Source: CATQGW01 sp965262235
Lineage (GTDB): Bacteria; Chloroflexota; Dehalococcoidia; Bin125
Direction: 5' to 3'
Assembly (NCBI GenBank): GCA_965262235.1
Contig: OZ253504.1
Coordinates: 2,976,001 to 3,040,000, forward strand
DNA length: 64,000 nt
Shown here: in pieces, positions 16,586 through 24,470 of the stretch
Position numbering within the stretch: position 1 is the stretch's first letter
Layout: each line of letters begins with the position of its first letter
Notes under the pieces: generated by a model
The model's input: the letters and a program-made list of their open reading frames with translations, nothing else
What the model was told of the DNA's origin: nothing
The model's database searches: none
Translations under genes and position numbers: made by a program

Positions 16586-17872
16586 CTATTCGAGCGCGCC
16601 TGCTGCGCGCAGCGCGTCGATGCGTTGCTGATCGTAGCCCAGCATGCGGCTGAGCACGAAGTGGGTGTCTTCGCCGAGCCGCGGCGACGGCGAGACGATC
16701 GCAGCGGGGGTTTCAGAGAGCTTCCAGGGCGGCGCGAGCACGGTCCGCTGCCTGACCTCGGCCGGGCGGATCGGCACGCCGCCGGAGCGGGCCGCGAACT
16801 GTTCCGAAGCGTGGATGTCGAGGCCCCACATCGAGGGGCTGGCCGGCACGCCGGCGCTCAGCAGCGCCTCGGCCGCCGCCTCGGCCGACTGCTCGCTGGT
16901 CCAGGCCTCGATCGGCGCGCGCAGCTCGTCGCGGTGCTTCCAGCGGCGCAGACCGGTGGCGAAGCGCCGATCGCTGCGGAGATGATCGAGCCGCGCGACA
17001 TCGCAGAGCGCGTCCCATTCGGCGTCGTTGCGGCACGCGATCGCGATCCAGGCCGTCGCGCCGTTGAGCTCGCCCGCGCCGTTGGGCTCGGACATCGAGG
17101 CGCAGCGGAAGACATCGTGCGGGGCCCAGGCGCGGTGGCCGTTGCCCAGGCGTTCGCCGTCGTCGCCGCGCAGTGAGACGCGCAGGAATTCCTCGCCGAT
17201 GTGCATTGCGATCGCCTCGCGCGAAGACGCGTCGATGAACTGACCGCGACCGGTGCGATCGTGATAGTGCAGCCCGGCCAGCATCGCGAACGCTGCGGCA
17301 GTCCCGGCGCGCAGGTCGATCGAGCCGCCCATCGTGAGCGGCGGTTCGTCCGGCGAGCCGGAGAGATAGGCCAGCCCGCCAAGCGCCGCGAAGGTCGGTG
17401 CGTAGCCCGTGTAGTTGCGCTCCGGGCCCGAAGCGCCGAGCGCGCTGGCGGAAACCAGCACGATGTCCTCGCGCTGCTCGCGCAGCGCCTCGTAACCGAG
17501 GCCGAGCTTGTCGAGCGTGCCGGGCCGGAAGTTGTCGATCGCGCCGTCGGCCGTCCTGGCGAGGTCGCGAATCACCTGTTTCGCGCCCTTCTGCTTGAGA
17601 TTGAGCTGAATTGAGAGCTTGTTCAGGTTGAGCTCGTTGAACATCGGGGCCTGATTGACGCCGCCCTTGAACGCGCCCATCGCCAGCGAGCGCTGGCGGC
17701 TGTGATCGATCCGCGTGCTCGACTCAACCTTGATCACCTCGGCGCCGAGCAGCGCGAGCAGCATCGCCCCGTACGGGCCCGCCCAGGCCCAGGTGAAATC
17801 GATGATCCGCCGACCGGCGAGTGGGCCCGGGTGGGTCAGCGGCTGCAGTGGGAAGTGTCCGTTGCTAGTCAT
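16586..17872 (-). CDS. CaiB/BaiF class III CoA-transferase, catalytic-type subunit
   Basis: 428 residues. The N terminus has the family start (LAGRRIIDFTWAWAGPYGA), then NLNLKQKGAKQVI and NFRPGTLDKLGLGY. The catalytic Asp is present as Asp186 in GGSIDLRAGT. Its ATG overlaps the stop of the upstream CoA-transferase (ATGA), so the two are translationally coupled. Its WAGP N terminus resembles the C half of the fused protein at 2385-4811. It is probably the active chain of a heteromeric CoA-transferase for an organic acid. Donor and acceptor are unknown. Confidence 0.92.
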   Translation of the reverse strand: MTSNGHFPLQPLTHPGPLAGRRIIDFTWAWAGPYGAMLLALLGAEVIKVESSTRIDHSRQRSLAMGAFKGGVNQAPMFNELNLNKLSIQLNLKQKGAKQVIRDLARTADGAIDNFRPGTLDKLGLGYEALREQREDIVLVSASALGASGPERNYTGYAPTFAALGGLAYLSGSPDEPPLTMGGSIDLRAGTAAAFAMLAGLHYHDRTGRGQFIDASSREAIAMHIGEEFLRVSLRGDDGERLGNGHRAWAPHDVFRCASMSEPNGAGELNGATAWIAIACRNDAEWDALCDVARLDHLRSDRRFATGLRRWKHRDELRAPIEAWTSEQSAEAAAEALLSAGVPASPSMWGLDIHASEQFAARSGGVPIRPAEVRQRTVLAPPWKLSETPAAIVSPSPRLGEDTHFVLSRMLGYDQQRIDALRAAGALE

Positions 17873-19083
17873 GCGATCACGCCTGCTCGTCGGGCCTGCG
17901 CCGCGCTCCAGGGGGCCAGCGCCCCGGCGGTGATTTCGCTGCTCGCTTCGCCGAGCTGCGGCGCAGCCGTGCGTGCGGCTCGTGGAGTCTCGGTCCAGAT
18001 GGCCGCAAACTGGCTGTAGGTAGCAGGCCCGGCGACGGGATGCTCGATCGTTTCGAAGTAGGAGCGCAGCTCCTCCTGCTCGGAGACCATCACCTCGGAC
18101 GGTCGCAGCACCGGACCCGCCGGTGCGCTCTCGGCCTGCAGCAGGCGGTAGACCTCGTCACGGGTGCGTGCGCCGGCCCACTCGTCGATCGCCGCGGAGG
18201 CCTCATCGACGATCTCGATTCGGTCGCGCAGCTCCCCGTGCTCGTCATAAGCCCACGCGGGATCACCCATCGCCTTCAACAGGCCGGTCCATTGGTGGGG
18301 CTGCGGTGTGACGGTGATCACGTGTCCATCGGCGCAGTCCATGCGTCCACCGAACGAGGTGCGCCCGCTGCTCATGATCGGCGGCGGGCCGCCGTCGTTA
18401 GCGGCGATCGAGATGTCGACCCGGTCGATCGTCATCATCGCTTCGGTGGCGGCGACATCGACGATCTGCCCTGCACCGGTCGTGTCGCGCGCGATCAGCG
18501 CCGCCCAGGTCGCAAGCGCGAGCGCGAGGCCCGCGTCCGCCTCGTGGACCCGCGCGCCGGCCATGATCGGCGAGCCGGCGGCCGCGCCGAGGTTGCGCCG
18601 CACTCCCGCCGCGGCGCCCGACGCGTGAGCGCGCGTGAGCGCGCTGGACGGCCACTCGGCCGCCGGTCCGTCGAGTCCCCACGGGGTCACCGCGGCGATG
18701 ATCAGGCGCGGGTAGCGGCGGCGCAGGTCTTCCGGCGCCAGGCCGGCGGCCTCGAGCCGCTCCGGCGTCCAGTCGGTCACGAATACGTCGGCGTCAGCGA
18801 GTAACTGCTGCAGGACGCGTTGCCCGGCGCGCGACTCGATGTCGAGCGCGACGCTGCGCTTGGAGGTGTTGTATTGCAGGAACACGGTGGAGGTCTCGCG
18901 GTGCGGCTCGTTGGTCGCAAACGGCGCCATGCGACGCGCCGGGTCGCCGCCGAGCGGCTCGATCTTGATCGTGTCGGCTCCCGCATCAGCGAGCAGTTTG
19001 CCAGCGAACGGGGCGGAGATTTCGGCGCCGAGCTCAACGACGCGCACGCCGTCAAGCAGGGTGGGTTGGGCTGGGACAGTCAT
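17869..19083 (-). CDS. CaiB/BaiF CoA-transferase homologue, putative pseudo-subunit
   Basis: 404 residues with the class III CoA-transferase fold signature (LDGVRVVELGAEISAPFAGK, KIEPLGGDPAR). At the catalytic position the text is ARVHEADAGL: Glu181 stands four residues before the conserved Gly, where active members have Asp. A neighbouring Asp183 is out of register. It is transcribed first and overlaps the catalytic-type gene by 4 bp. This matches the order of the two halves in the fused protein. It is probably the non-acylated partner chain, although a Glu-dependent activity cannot be excluded. Confidence 0.9.
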   Translation of the reverse strand: MTVPAQPTLLDGVRVVELGAEISAPFAGKLLADAGADTIKIEPLGGDPARRMAPFATNEPHRETSTVFLQYNTSKRSVALDIESRAGQRVLQQLLADADVFVTDWTPERLEAAGLAPEDLRRRYPRLIIAAVTPWGLDGPAAEWPSSALTRAHASGAAAGVRRNLGAAAGSPIMAGARVHEADAGLALALATWAALIARDTTGAGQIVDVAATEAMMTIDRVDISIAANDGGPPPIMSSGRTSFGGRMDCADGHVITVTPQPHQWTGLLKAMGDPAWAYDEHGELRDRIEIVDEASAAIDEWAGARTRDEVYRLLQAESAPAGPVLRPSEVMVSEQEELRSYFETIEHPVAGPATYSQFAAIWTETPRAARTAAPQLGEASSEITAGALAPWSAAQARRAGVIA

Positions 19084-19181
19084 GGTTCCGCAGTCTAAGC
19101 GCGAGCGCCGCCGAACTGATCAGTACCGCGGAGGCCACCGCTAGACGCTTGGCGAGGGGTGTTCGTAGACTCTGACGCACT
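19084..19181. promoter_or_regulatory. Divergent promoter region between two CoA-transferase pairs
   Basis: 98 bp separate the divergent starts at 19083 (minus) and 19182 (plus). The two flanking operons have the same design, so shared control is plausible. I see no clear palindrome or promoter boxes. Confidence 0.4.
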
Positions 19182-20396
19182 GTGACCGAATCCAATGACC
19201 CCGCAGCAGCCGTGACGCGACCTTTCGACGGCGTGCGTGTGTTGGAGCTGGCGGAGGGCATCTCGGGGCCGTTCGCGGGGCGATGGCTCGCCGCGCTCGG
19301 CGCCGACGTGGTCAAGATCGAACGCACGACCGGCGACCCCTCACGTGCCTTCGGCCCGTGGCCCAACGATCTGCCCGACGACGAGACCAGCGGCCTGCAT
19401 CTCTACCTCAACGGCAACAAGCGCAGCGTCACGCTCAACCTCGAAACCTCCGACGGCCGGGCGATCCTCGGCGAGCTTGCCGCCGGCGCCGAGATCGTGA
19501 TTGAGTCGTTCGAACCGGGCTATCTCGACGGGCACAACATTGGTTACGCGGCGCTCTCGGCCGAGCGGCCGCAGCTGGTCATGATCTCAATCACGCCATT
19601 CGGGCAGACGGGTCCGAACGCGAATCTGCCTGCGACCGAGCTGACGCTGTTCGCGGCGTGCGGACAGCTCTGGCTGACCGGCGACCCGAACCGCACGCCG
19701 CTCAAGAACGGTGGCTCGCAGCCGTCCTACCAGGCCGGTTTGAACGCGTTTGCAGCGATCGCGGGGGCCTACTACGGAGCGCTCGCGCACGGCGACGGCA
19801 CGCACATCGACCTGGCCATGCAGGAGACCTACGCGGCGATGGCCGAGGCGTTCATGAACCGCGCCTCGCAGCTCGGGATCGAATCGCTGCGCTCCGGCAA
19901 CAGCCTCAACGCGCTCTGGGGCATCTATCCCACGCTCGACGGCTACGGCGGCGTCTGCGCGCTGCCGCGCAACTTCGCAGGGCTCGTCGAAGCGCTTGAC
20001 ATGGAGGAGATGCGCGATCCGCGCTTCGTCCCGCCGGCGGGACGTCTCATACATAACGATGAGATCATGGCGCTGATGTACGCCTGGTTCGCCCAGCGCA
20101 CCCGCGACGACCTGACCGAGCTGGGGCTGCGCCATCGCGTGCCGTTCGGCTACGTGGCCTCGATTCAGGACCTGGTCGAGTCGGAGCACCTACAGGAGCG
20201 CGGCTATTTCATTGAGCAGGACCACCCCAAAGCGGGCGGGCTGACGTTCCCCGGCCGGCTCTGGCACAGCAGCGAATACGACTGGCTCAGCGAGCGCGCG
20301 CCCGAGCTCGGCGAACACAACGTGGCGGTGCTCCACGGGGAGCTCGGCTACGACCTCGAAGACCTCGTGCGCCTGCGCGAGCTCGACGCGATCTAG
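19182..20396 (+). CDS. CaiB/BaiF CoA-transferase homologue, putative pseudo-subunit
   Basis: 404 residues, the same length as the gene at 17869-19083. The N terminus (FDGVRVLELAEGISGPFAGR, then KIERTTGDPSRAFGP) is of the same type. The catalytic Asp is lost: the segment reads GSQPSYQAGL, with Ser182 in its place. It begins with GTG at 19182, the only sensible start between the divergent genes. The catalytic-type gene follows 11 bp downstream. By context it is the accessory chain of a heteromeric CoA-transferase. It cannot use the normal Asp-anhydride route. Confidence 0.9.
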   Translation: MTESNDPAAAVTRPFDGVRVLELAEGISGPFAGRWLAALGADVVKIERTTGDPSRAFGPWPNDLPDDETSGLHLYLNGNKRSVTLNLETSDGRAILGELAAGAEIVIESFEPGYLDGHNIGYAALSAERPQLVMISITPFGQTGPNANLPATELTLFAACGQLWLTGDPNRTPLKNGGSQPSYQAGLNAFAAIAGAYYGALAHGDGTHIDLAMQETYAAMAEAFMNRASQLGIESLRSGNSLNALWGIYPTLDGYGGVCALPRNFAGLVEALDMEEMRDPRFVPPAGRLIHNDEIMALMYAWFAQRTRDDLTELGLRHRVPFGYVASIQDLVESEHLQERGYFIEQDHPKAGGLTFPGRLWHSSEYDWLSERAPELGEHNVAVLHGELGYDLEDLVRLRELDAI

Positions 20397-20407
20397 GGGG
20401 AAGCAAA

Positions 20408-21694
20408 ATGGCAGAACCCGGCCGACCCCTGACAGGCGTTCGCGTGGCGGACCTCACGATGATCTGGGCGGGCCCCTACGCGACCAAGATTCTCGCCGAC
20501 CAGGGCGCCGAGGTGATCAAGATCGAGTCGCCGCGCGCCTGGGACAACATTCGCACGCTGCTGCCGCCGCCGATGGCGCTCGGCGAGCACTGGTGGAACA
20601 CCAACTTCTACCTCCACGAATACAGCCGCAACAAAAAGTCGCTCACGCTCGATCTCGGGTCACCCGAGGGCAAAGCGGTATTCGCGCGGCTGATCGCGCA
20701 GTGCGACGTGCTGGTGGAGAACTACCGCACCGACGTGATGGACAACCTCGGCCTGAGCTACGAGTGGCTGCGCGAACAGCGCGAGGACATCATCGTCGTC
20801 GGCATGGCCGGCTTCGGCAAGACCGGCCCCGAGCGGAATGCGATGGGCTACGGCCCGATCATCGAGATGCTCTCGGGCCTCACCTCCACGTCGGGCTACG
20901 GCGACGACGGCGTGCCATACAAGAGCGGCATTTCCTACGGCGACCCGATCGCCGGGATCGCCGCCGCGGCCGCGGTTGCGACCGCGCTCGTCTACCGCGA
21001 GCGGACCGGCAAGGGTCAGTACATCGATGTGGCGCAGCGCGAGGCGATGTCCACAATGCTCGGCGAGTTCTTCATGGACTGGTCGATGAACGGTCGGCTG
21101 GCCGAACATCAGGGCAACGGTCACGACTGGATGGCCCCGCACAACATCTACCCCTGCGCGGGCGAGGAGCAGTGGATCGCGATCTGCGTGCGCAGCGACG
21201 CGGAGTGGGACGCGCTGAAGCGGGTCCTGGGGCAGCCCGAGTGGGCCGAGCAGGACGAGTTCTCCGATCAAATTCTGCGCTGGGAGCATCGCGAGCAGCT
21301 CGACCGCGAACTCGGCGCCTGGACATCGAGCCGCGACAAGACGGTGATCTTTGAGGCGCTGCGCGCTGAGCGGGTCCCCTCATCGCCGGTCTGGACATCG
21401 ATCGAGGTCGTTCGCGATCCGCATCTGCGGGCGCGGCGCTACTACGAGCCGGTCCGACACCCTGAGGTCGGCATCTGGATGATCCACGGCTGGCTCTGGC
21501 GCGCGAGTGGCGCCGGCCCCTGCGTCGTCGCCCCGGCGCCGGATTTCGGAATGCACAACGAAGAAATTCTGGGCGGCCTGCTCGGCCTGTCGGAGCAGGA
21601 GCAGGCGGCGCTCGCCGAAGCAGGCGTCACTGCCACGGCGCCCGTCGGCGTGCCGTTCGCTTCAGAGATGGAGCCCCAGCCCTCGTTGATTTGA
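20408..21694 (+). CDS. CaiB/BaiF class III CoA-transferase, catalytic-type subunit
   Basis: 428 residues, equal in length to the gene at 16586-17872. The family start (LTGVRVADLTMIWAGPYATK) is followed by NYRTDVMDNLGLSYEWLR and the catalytic Asp179 in SYGDPIAGI. ATG 20408 follows a GGGGGAA site, 11 bp after the upstream partner. Its WAGP start and DPxxG centre are closest, by eye, to the C half of the fused enzyme. It probably supplies the active site of the pair. The substrate is unknown. Confidence 0.92.
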   Translation: MAEPGRPLTGVRVADLTMIWAGPYATKILADQGAEVIKIESPRAWDNIRTLLPPPMALGEHWWNTNFYLHEYSRNKKSLTLDLGSPEGKAVFARLIAQCDVLVENYRTDVMDNLGLSYEWLREQREDIIVVGMAGFGKTGPERNAMGYGPIIEMLSGLTSTSGYGDDGVPYKSGISYGDPIAGIAAAAAVATALVYRERTGKGQYIDVAQREAMSTMLGEFFMDWSMNGRLAEHQGNGHDWMAPHNIYPCAGEEQWIAICVRSDAEWDALKRVLGQPEWAEQDEFSDQILRWEHREQLDRELGAWTSSRDKTVIFEALRAERVPSSPVWTSIEVVRDPHLRARRYYEPVRHPEVGIWMIHGWLWRASGAGPCVVAPAPDFGMHNEEILGGLLGLSEQEQAALAEAGVTATAPVGVPFASEMEPQPSLI

Positions 21695-21761
21695 GGCGCA
21701 CTCGCTGCCGCGCGACGCTGACGGACCACGCTTGCGCCGTTCGGCGACTACGCGGCGTGAA

Positions 21762-21929
21762 ATGATCGCATCGCCGCCTGAGCTGCTCATCGACCCCAAC
21801 TGCCTGGAGCTCCCGCCGATCGGCCGATCGTGGCAACTGCCTCTGCTACGTGGCTACGAGCTGGTGAGTTCGGACCGGCAGGTGCTCGAGCTCTCAGGCC
21901 TGTCGAACGTGCTGAACCCCTACGACTGA
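21762..21929 (+). CDS. Possible short protein, unknown
   Basis: A 55-residue frame (MIASPPELLIDPNCLELPPI start) after the CoA-transferase pair. It overlaps the end of the convergent gene by 10 bp. No domain is recognised and no clear ribosome-binding site precedes it. The residue composition looks protein-like, but evidence is weak. Confidence 0.25.
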   Translation: MIASPPELLIDPNCLELPPIGRSWQLPLLRGYELVSSDRQVLELSGLSNVLNPYD

Positions 21930-22411
21930 CTGGGGCGCACGAGTTCGGCGGCCTCCAGCGCGGTGCGGAAGTGGGCGATGCGGGCGTCGATTGGGTCGCC
22001 GACAGTTTCGCCCCACGCCGGGGAGCGTTCGAGCCGGCGTTGGATCTCCTCAAGGTCGACCCACCACTCCCAACGCACGGCCATCGGGGCCGGGATCTCG
22101 ATTCGCAACGGGAGCTCGTTGCTTGGCAGCCCGTCGCCTGGCAGTTCGCCGCCTGGCAGCCAGTAGCGGCAGTACCAGCCGCGCCGGCGCATGATCCCGG
22201 CTTGCATCATCGTGACGTAGGCGGGGCGGCCTGCTTCGTCGCGGCGCTCCGGCTCCTCGGCGCAGCGCAGCAGGAAGTTGAAGATCGAGAACTGACCGGC
22301 CGACGCGCCGGTGCGCGCCGCGCCGATCTTGCACAGGCCGTCCGAGATCGCGAGCAGCGCTGCAGTGTGATCGATCGACAGCCGCGCCTCGTCGAGCGTT
22401 GTCGCGGTCAC
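21920..22411 (-). CDS. Conserved-type protein of unknown function
   Basis: 163 residues, starting MTATTLDEARLSIDHTAALL. There is no signal peptide or recognised domain. The middle contains a short repeat, LPGGE-LPGDG-LPSNE-LPLRI, encoded by a 15-bp tandem DNA repeat (22108-22160). The aromatic cluster MRRRGWYCRYWLP precedes it and VRWEWWVDLEEIQRR follows. It overlaps the end of the upstream crotonase gene by 4 bp (22408-22411), so it is translationally coupled and probably functionally linked to it. Confidence 0.68.
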   Translation of the reverse strand: MTATTLDEARLSIDHTAALLAISDGLCKIGAARTGASAGQFSIFNFLLRCAEEPERRDEAGRPAYVTMMQAGIMRRRGWYCRYWLPGGELPGDGLPSNELPLRIEIPAPMAVRWEWWVDLEEIQRRLERSPAWGETVGDPIDARIAHFRTALEAAELVRPSQS

Positions 22412-23226
22412 CGCTGTGGGCGGTGGAACTCGTCGAGCGTGGCACGCAGGCCGCGCTCGCGGATGCTCCGATTGATCGCCAGCACGGGCTCGCTGAAGTG
22501 GGCGATCGCGTCGATCTCGACGCCAACCATGAGCGCCTCGCGGAAGCCCTGCACGTCCTGGGTGCGATTGATCGCCGTCTTCTGCAGCACCAGGATCTCC
22601 TTCGGGGTCAGCGCGACCTGCTGGAGATACTGCTCGACATAGTCGTCGAGCTCGCCTGCCGGCAGGGCCCGATTGAACAGGCCGATCTGCGCGGCTTCGG
22701 CGCCCGAGATCATGCTGCCGACGGGGAAGAAGAACTCCTTGGCGCGCTTCGCGCCGACCTGCCAGGCCCAGAATGCGGCGACGAAGCCGGCGCCGAGCGG
22801 CAGCTGCGGAGCGCCCACGCGCGCGTCCTCGGCGACAAACGTGACATCGCAGATCACCGCCAGCTGCGTGCCGCCGGCGAGGCAGTGCCCGTGTACGCGA
22901 GCGACAACCGGCAGGCGCAGGTCCCAGATCCGCAACCAGTTGCGCAGCAGCTGCTCGAGCCCGTCGCGGTCGCGCGCGATCGCGGAGCCCTGGCTGGCCG
23001 CGACGCCGTCTCTGCTGACCAGGTCATAGCCGGCGCTGAAGGCGCGGCCCGCGCCGGTGACGAGGGCGACGTGGACGGCGTCGTCGGCCTCTGCTTCGCT
23101 GAGCGCGTCGAGCAGCTCGGTCTGGAGCTGGCGCGAGATCGCGTTCAGCTTCTCGGGCCGGTTCAGCGTGATCCGCGCGATGCGTCCGTCGCGCTGGTAG
23201 TTGATCGTCTCGCGTTGCTCAGTCAT
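22408..23226 (-). CDS. Crotonase-fold protein lacking both hydratase glutamates
   Basis: 272 residues with the crotonase fold (RITLNRPEKLNAIS, FSAGYDL oxyanion loop, GHCLAGGTQLAVICD). In enoyl-CoA hydratases two Glu residues 20 apart act on water; here both are Gln (Gln121 in GGTQLA and Gln141 in GAPQLPLG). Hydration is therefore unlikely. An isomerase, decarboxylase or hydrolase role on a CoA ester is more probable. ATG at 23226 follows GGAAG; a start at 23244 is possible. It is coupled to a gene of unknown function downstream. Confidence 0.88.
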   Translation of the reverse strand: MTEQRETINYQRDGRIARITLNRPEKLNAISRQLQTELLDALSEAEADDAVHVALVTGAGRAFSAGYDLVSRDGVAASQGSAIARDRDGLEQLLRNWLRIWDLRLPVVARVHGHCLAGGTQLAVICDVTFVAEDARVGAPQLPLGAGFVAAFWAWQVGAKRAKEFFFPVGSMISGAEAAQIGLFNRALPAGELDDYVEQYLQQVALTPKEILVLQKTAINRTQDVQGFREALMVGVEIDAIAHFSEPVLAINRSIRERGLRATLDEFHRPQR

Positions 23227-23316
23227 CGGGGCGCTTCCATTCATCAGCGTGCGTCGGCCTGCAGCGACGCGATCGATCGTAGGCCTTGCATCGGTTGTGC
23301 GCATGTTCTAGCTTTT

Positions 23317-23334
23317 CGTTCGGAACGCACGTTC
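23317..23334. promoter_or_regulatory. Overlapping CGTTC/GAACG palindromes in a divergent intergenic region
   Basis: CGTTC-G-GAACG-CA-CGTTC gives two overlapping perfect 5-bp palindromes. It lies between the divergent crotonase gene and a small membrane-protein gene. It looks like an operator, but no regulator can be assigned. Confidence 0.35.
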
Positions 23335-23362
23335 ATCGGGACGCTTGACGAAAGGCGACACA

Positions 23363-23632
23363 ATGACGATCACAGTGGTGCTGGTCACCGCGTTTATCTG
23401 CGCCTACCTGTGCTGGCAGTGGCGCACGAGGGACTTGGCCGCGGCAGATGACGGTGCTCTGGACGCCGCGAGACTCAACTCGGCGTCGACATCGCCGTCC
23501 ATATCGCCGTCCACATCGCACGCGAATTCACTGCCGCGATCGCTGCGCGCGCCGGCCATCTTGCGGCTGCCGACGACGCTGCACGAGCCGGTCGGTGTGG
23601 CTGCGCGATGGCGGCGTCCGCCGGCGGCGTGA
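23363..23632 (+). CDS. Small membrane-anchored protein, unknown function
   Basis: 89 residues. It has one N-terminal hydrophobic helix (MTITVVLVTAFICAYLCWQW) followed by a Ser/Thr/Pro-rich, probably disordered tail. Part of the tail (about residues 40-53) is coded by a 12-bp degenerate tandem repeat. An AAAGG site lies 7 nt before ATG 23363. No family is recognised. It precedes the Crp/Fnr gene by 85 bp on the same strand. Confidence 0.45.
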   Translation: MTITVVLVTAFICAYLCWQWRTRDLAAADDGALDAARLNSASTSPSISPSTSHANSLPRSLRAPAILRLPTTLHEPVGVAARWRRPPAA

Positions 23633-23717
23633 GCACCCGGACCCCCGCTCGCGTGTCCGCTTAACGTTCAACTGGTCTTCAGCGCTTAGACTTCCCCACC
23701 ACGTCTGCGAGTGTGCC

Positions 23718-24443
23718 ATGGCTGAAGCCGCCAACGTCTCCCGTCCCCGTCGTTCCGAACCAGGCTTGTTGCTTGAGCGGGTCGTGCTGTTCCGCAACAT
23801 GCCGCCCAAGATGCTGCGCGACCTCGCGCGGTTCCTGCGCCCGGTGACCTACCGCGCGCATACCGACATCTTTCACGCCGGCGATGAGGGCGCCACGATG
23901 TACATCATCCTCAGCGGGGCGGTGAAGATCTTCGTGCCCGCCGTGGATGGCCGCGAGGTCGTGCTCGCCGTGCATCGAGCCGGCGATCTGTTCGGTGAGA
24001 TGGCGTTGCTCGACGATGAGCCGCGCTCTGCCTCGGCCAGCACCATGGAAGAGACCGAGATGTTCACGCTCAACCGCGGGGACTTCCTCGAGGTGCTCGA
24101 TTTCCACCCGGCGGCGCTGCGTGCGATCATCGACGTGCTGGTGGAACGGCTGCGCGCGACCAATCAGTCGATCCAGGACGCGTACCTGCTCGACGTGCCC
24201 GGCCGGCTCGCGCGCCGGCTGCTGCTGATCGCGGGCGAGCATGGGGTCGACACTGAGCGCGGGCGAGACATTGGCCTGCGCGTCAGTCAGCAGGAGCTGG
24301 CGAACATGATCGGCGCCAGCCGCGTGGCCGTGAACAAGCAACTGCAGGCGTGGCGGCATCGAGACATCGTCGACGTCACGCGCCAGCGCGTGGTGATCCT
24401 TGATCGCGGCGCGCTGGAGCGCGAATTTACCCTGTCGCAATAG
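23718..24443 (+). CDS. Crp/Fnr-family transcriptional regulator
   Basis: 241 residues. The cyclic-nucleotide-binding-like domain (about 20-140) includes LFRNMPPKMLRDLARFL, FHAGDEGATMYIILSGAVKI and GDLFGEMALLDDEPRSASA; the last matches the cAMP-pocket RSA motif, so a nucleotide ligand is possible. No N-terminal Cys cluster is present, so it is not an Fnr-type oxygen sensor. The C-terminal winged helix has SQQELANMIGASRVAVNKQL. The RraA-like gene follows 27 bp downstream, so it may be in the same transcript. Targets are unknown. Confidence 0.92.
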   Translation: MAEAANVSRPRRSEPGLLLERVVLFRNMPPKMLRDLARFLRPVTYRAHTDIFHAGDEGATMYIILSGAVKIFVPAVDGREVVLAVHRAGDLFGEMALLDDEPRSASASTMEETEMFTLNRGDFLEVLDFHPAALRAIIDVLVERLRATNQSIQDAYLLDVPGRLARRLLLIAGEHGVDTERGRDIGLRVSQQELANMIGASRVAVNKQLQAWRHRDIVDVTRQRVVILDRGALEREFTLSQ

Positions 24444-24470
24444 CGTCCGAGATCATCGAAGGGACCCATT

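Noticed and set aside
16586..21694. Carnitine or bile-acid CoA-transferases (caiB, baiF)
   Set aside because: The family is broad; no carnitine or bile-acid genes accompany them, so substrate names are not supported.
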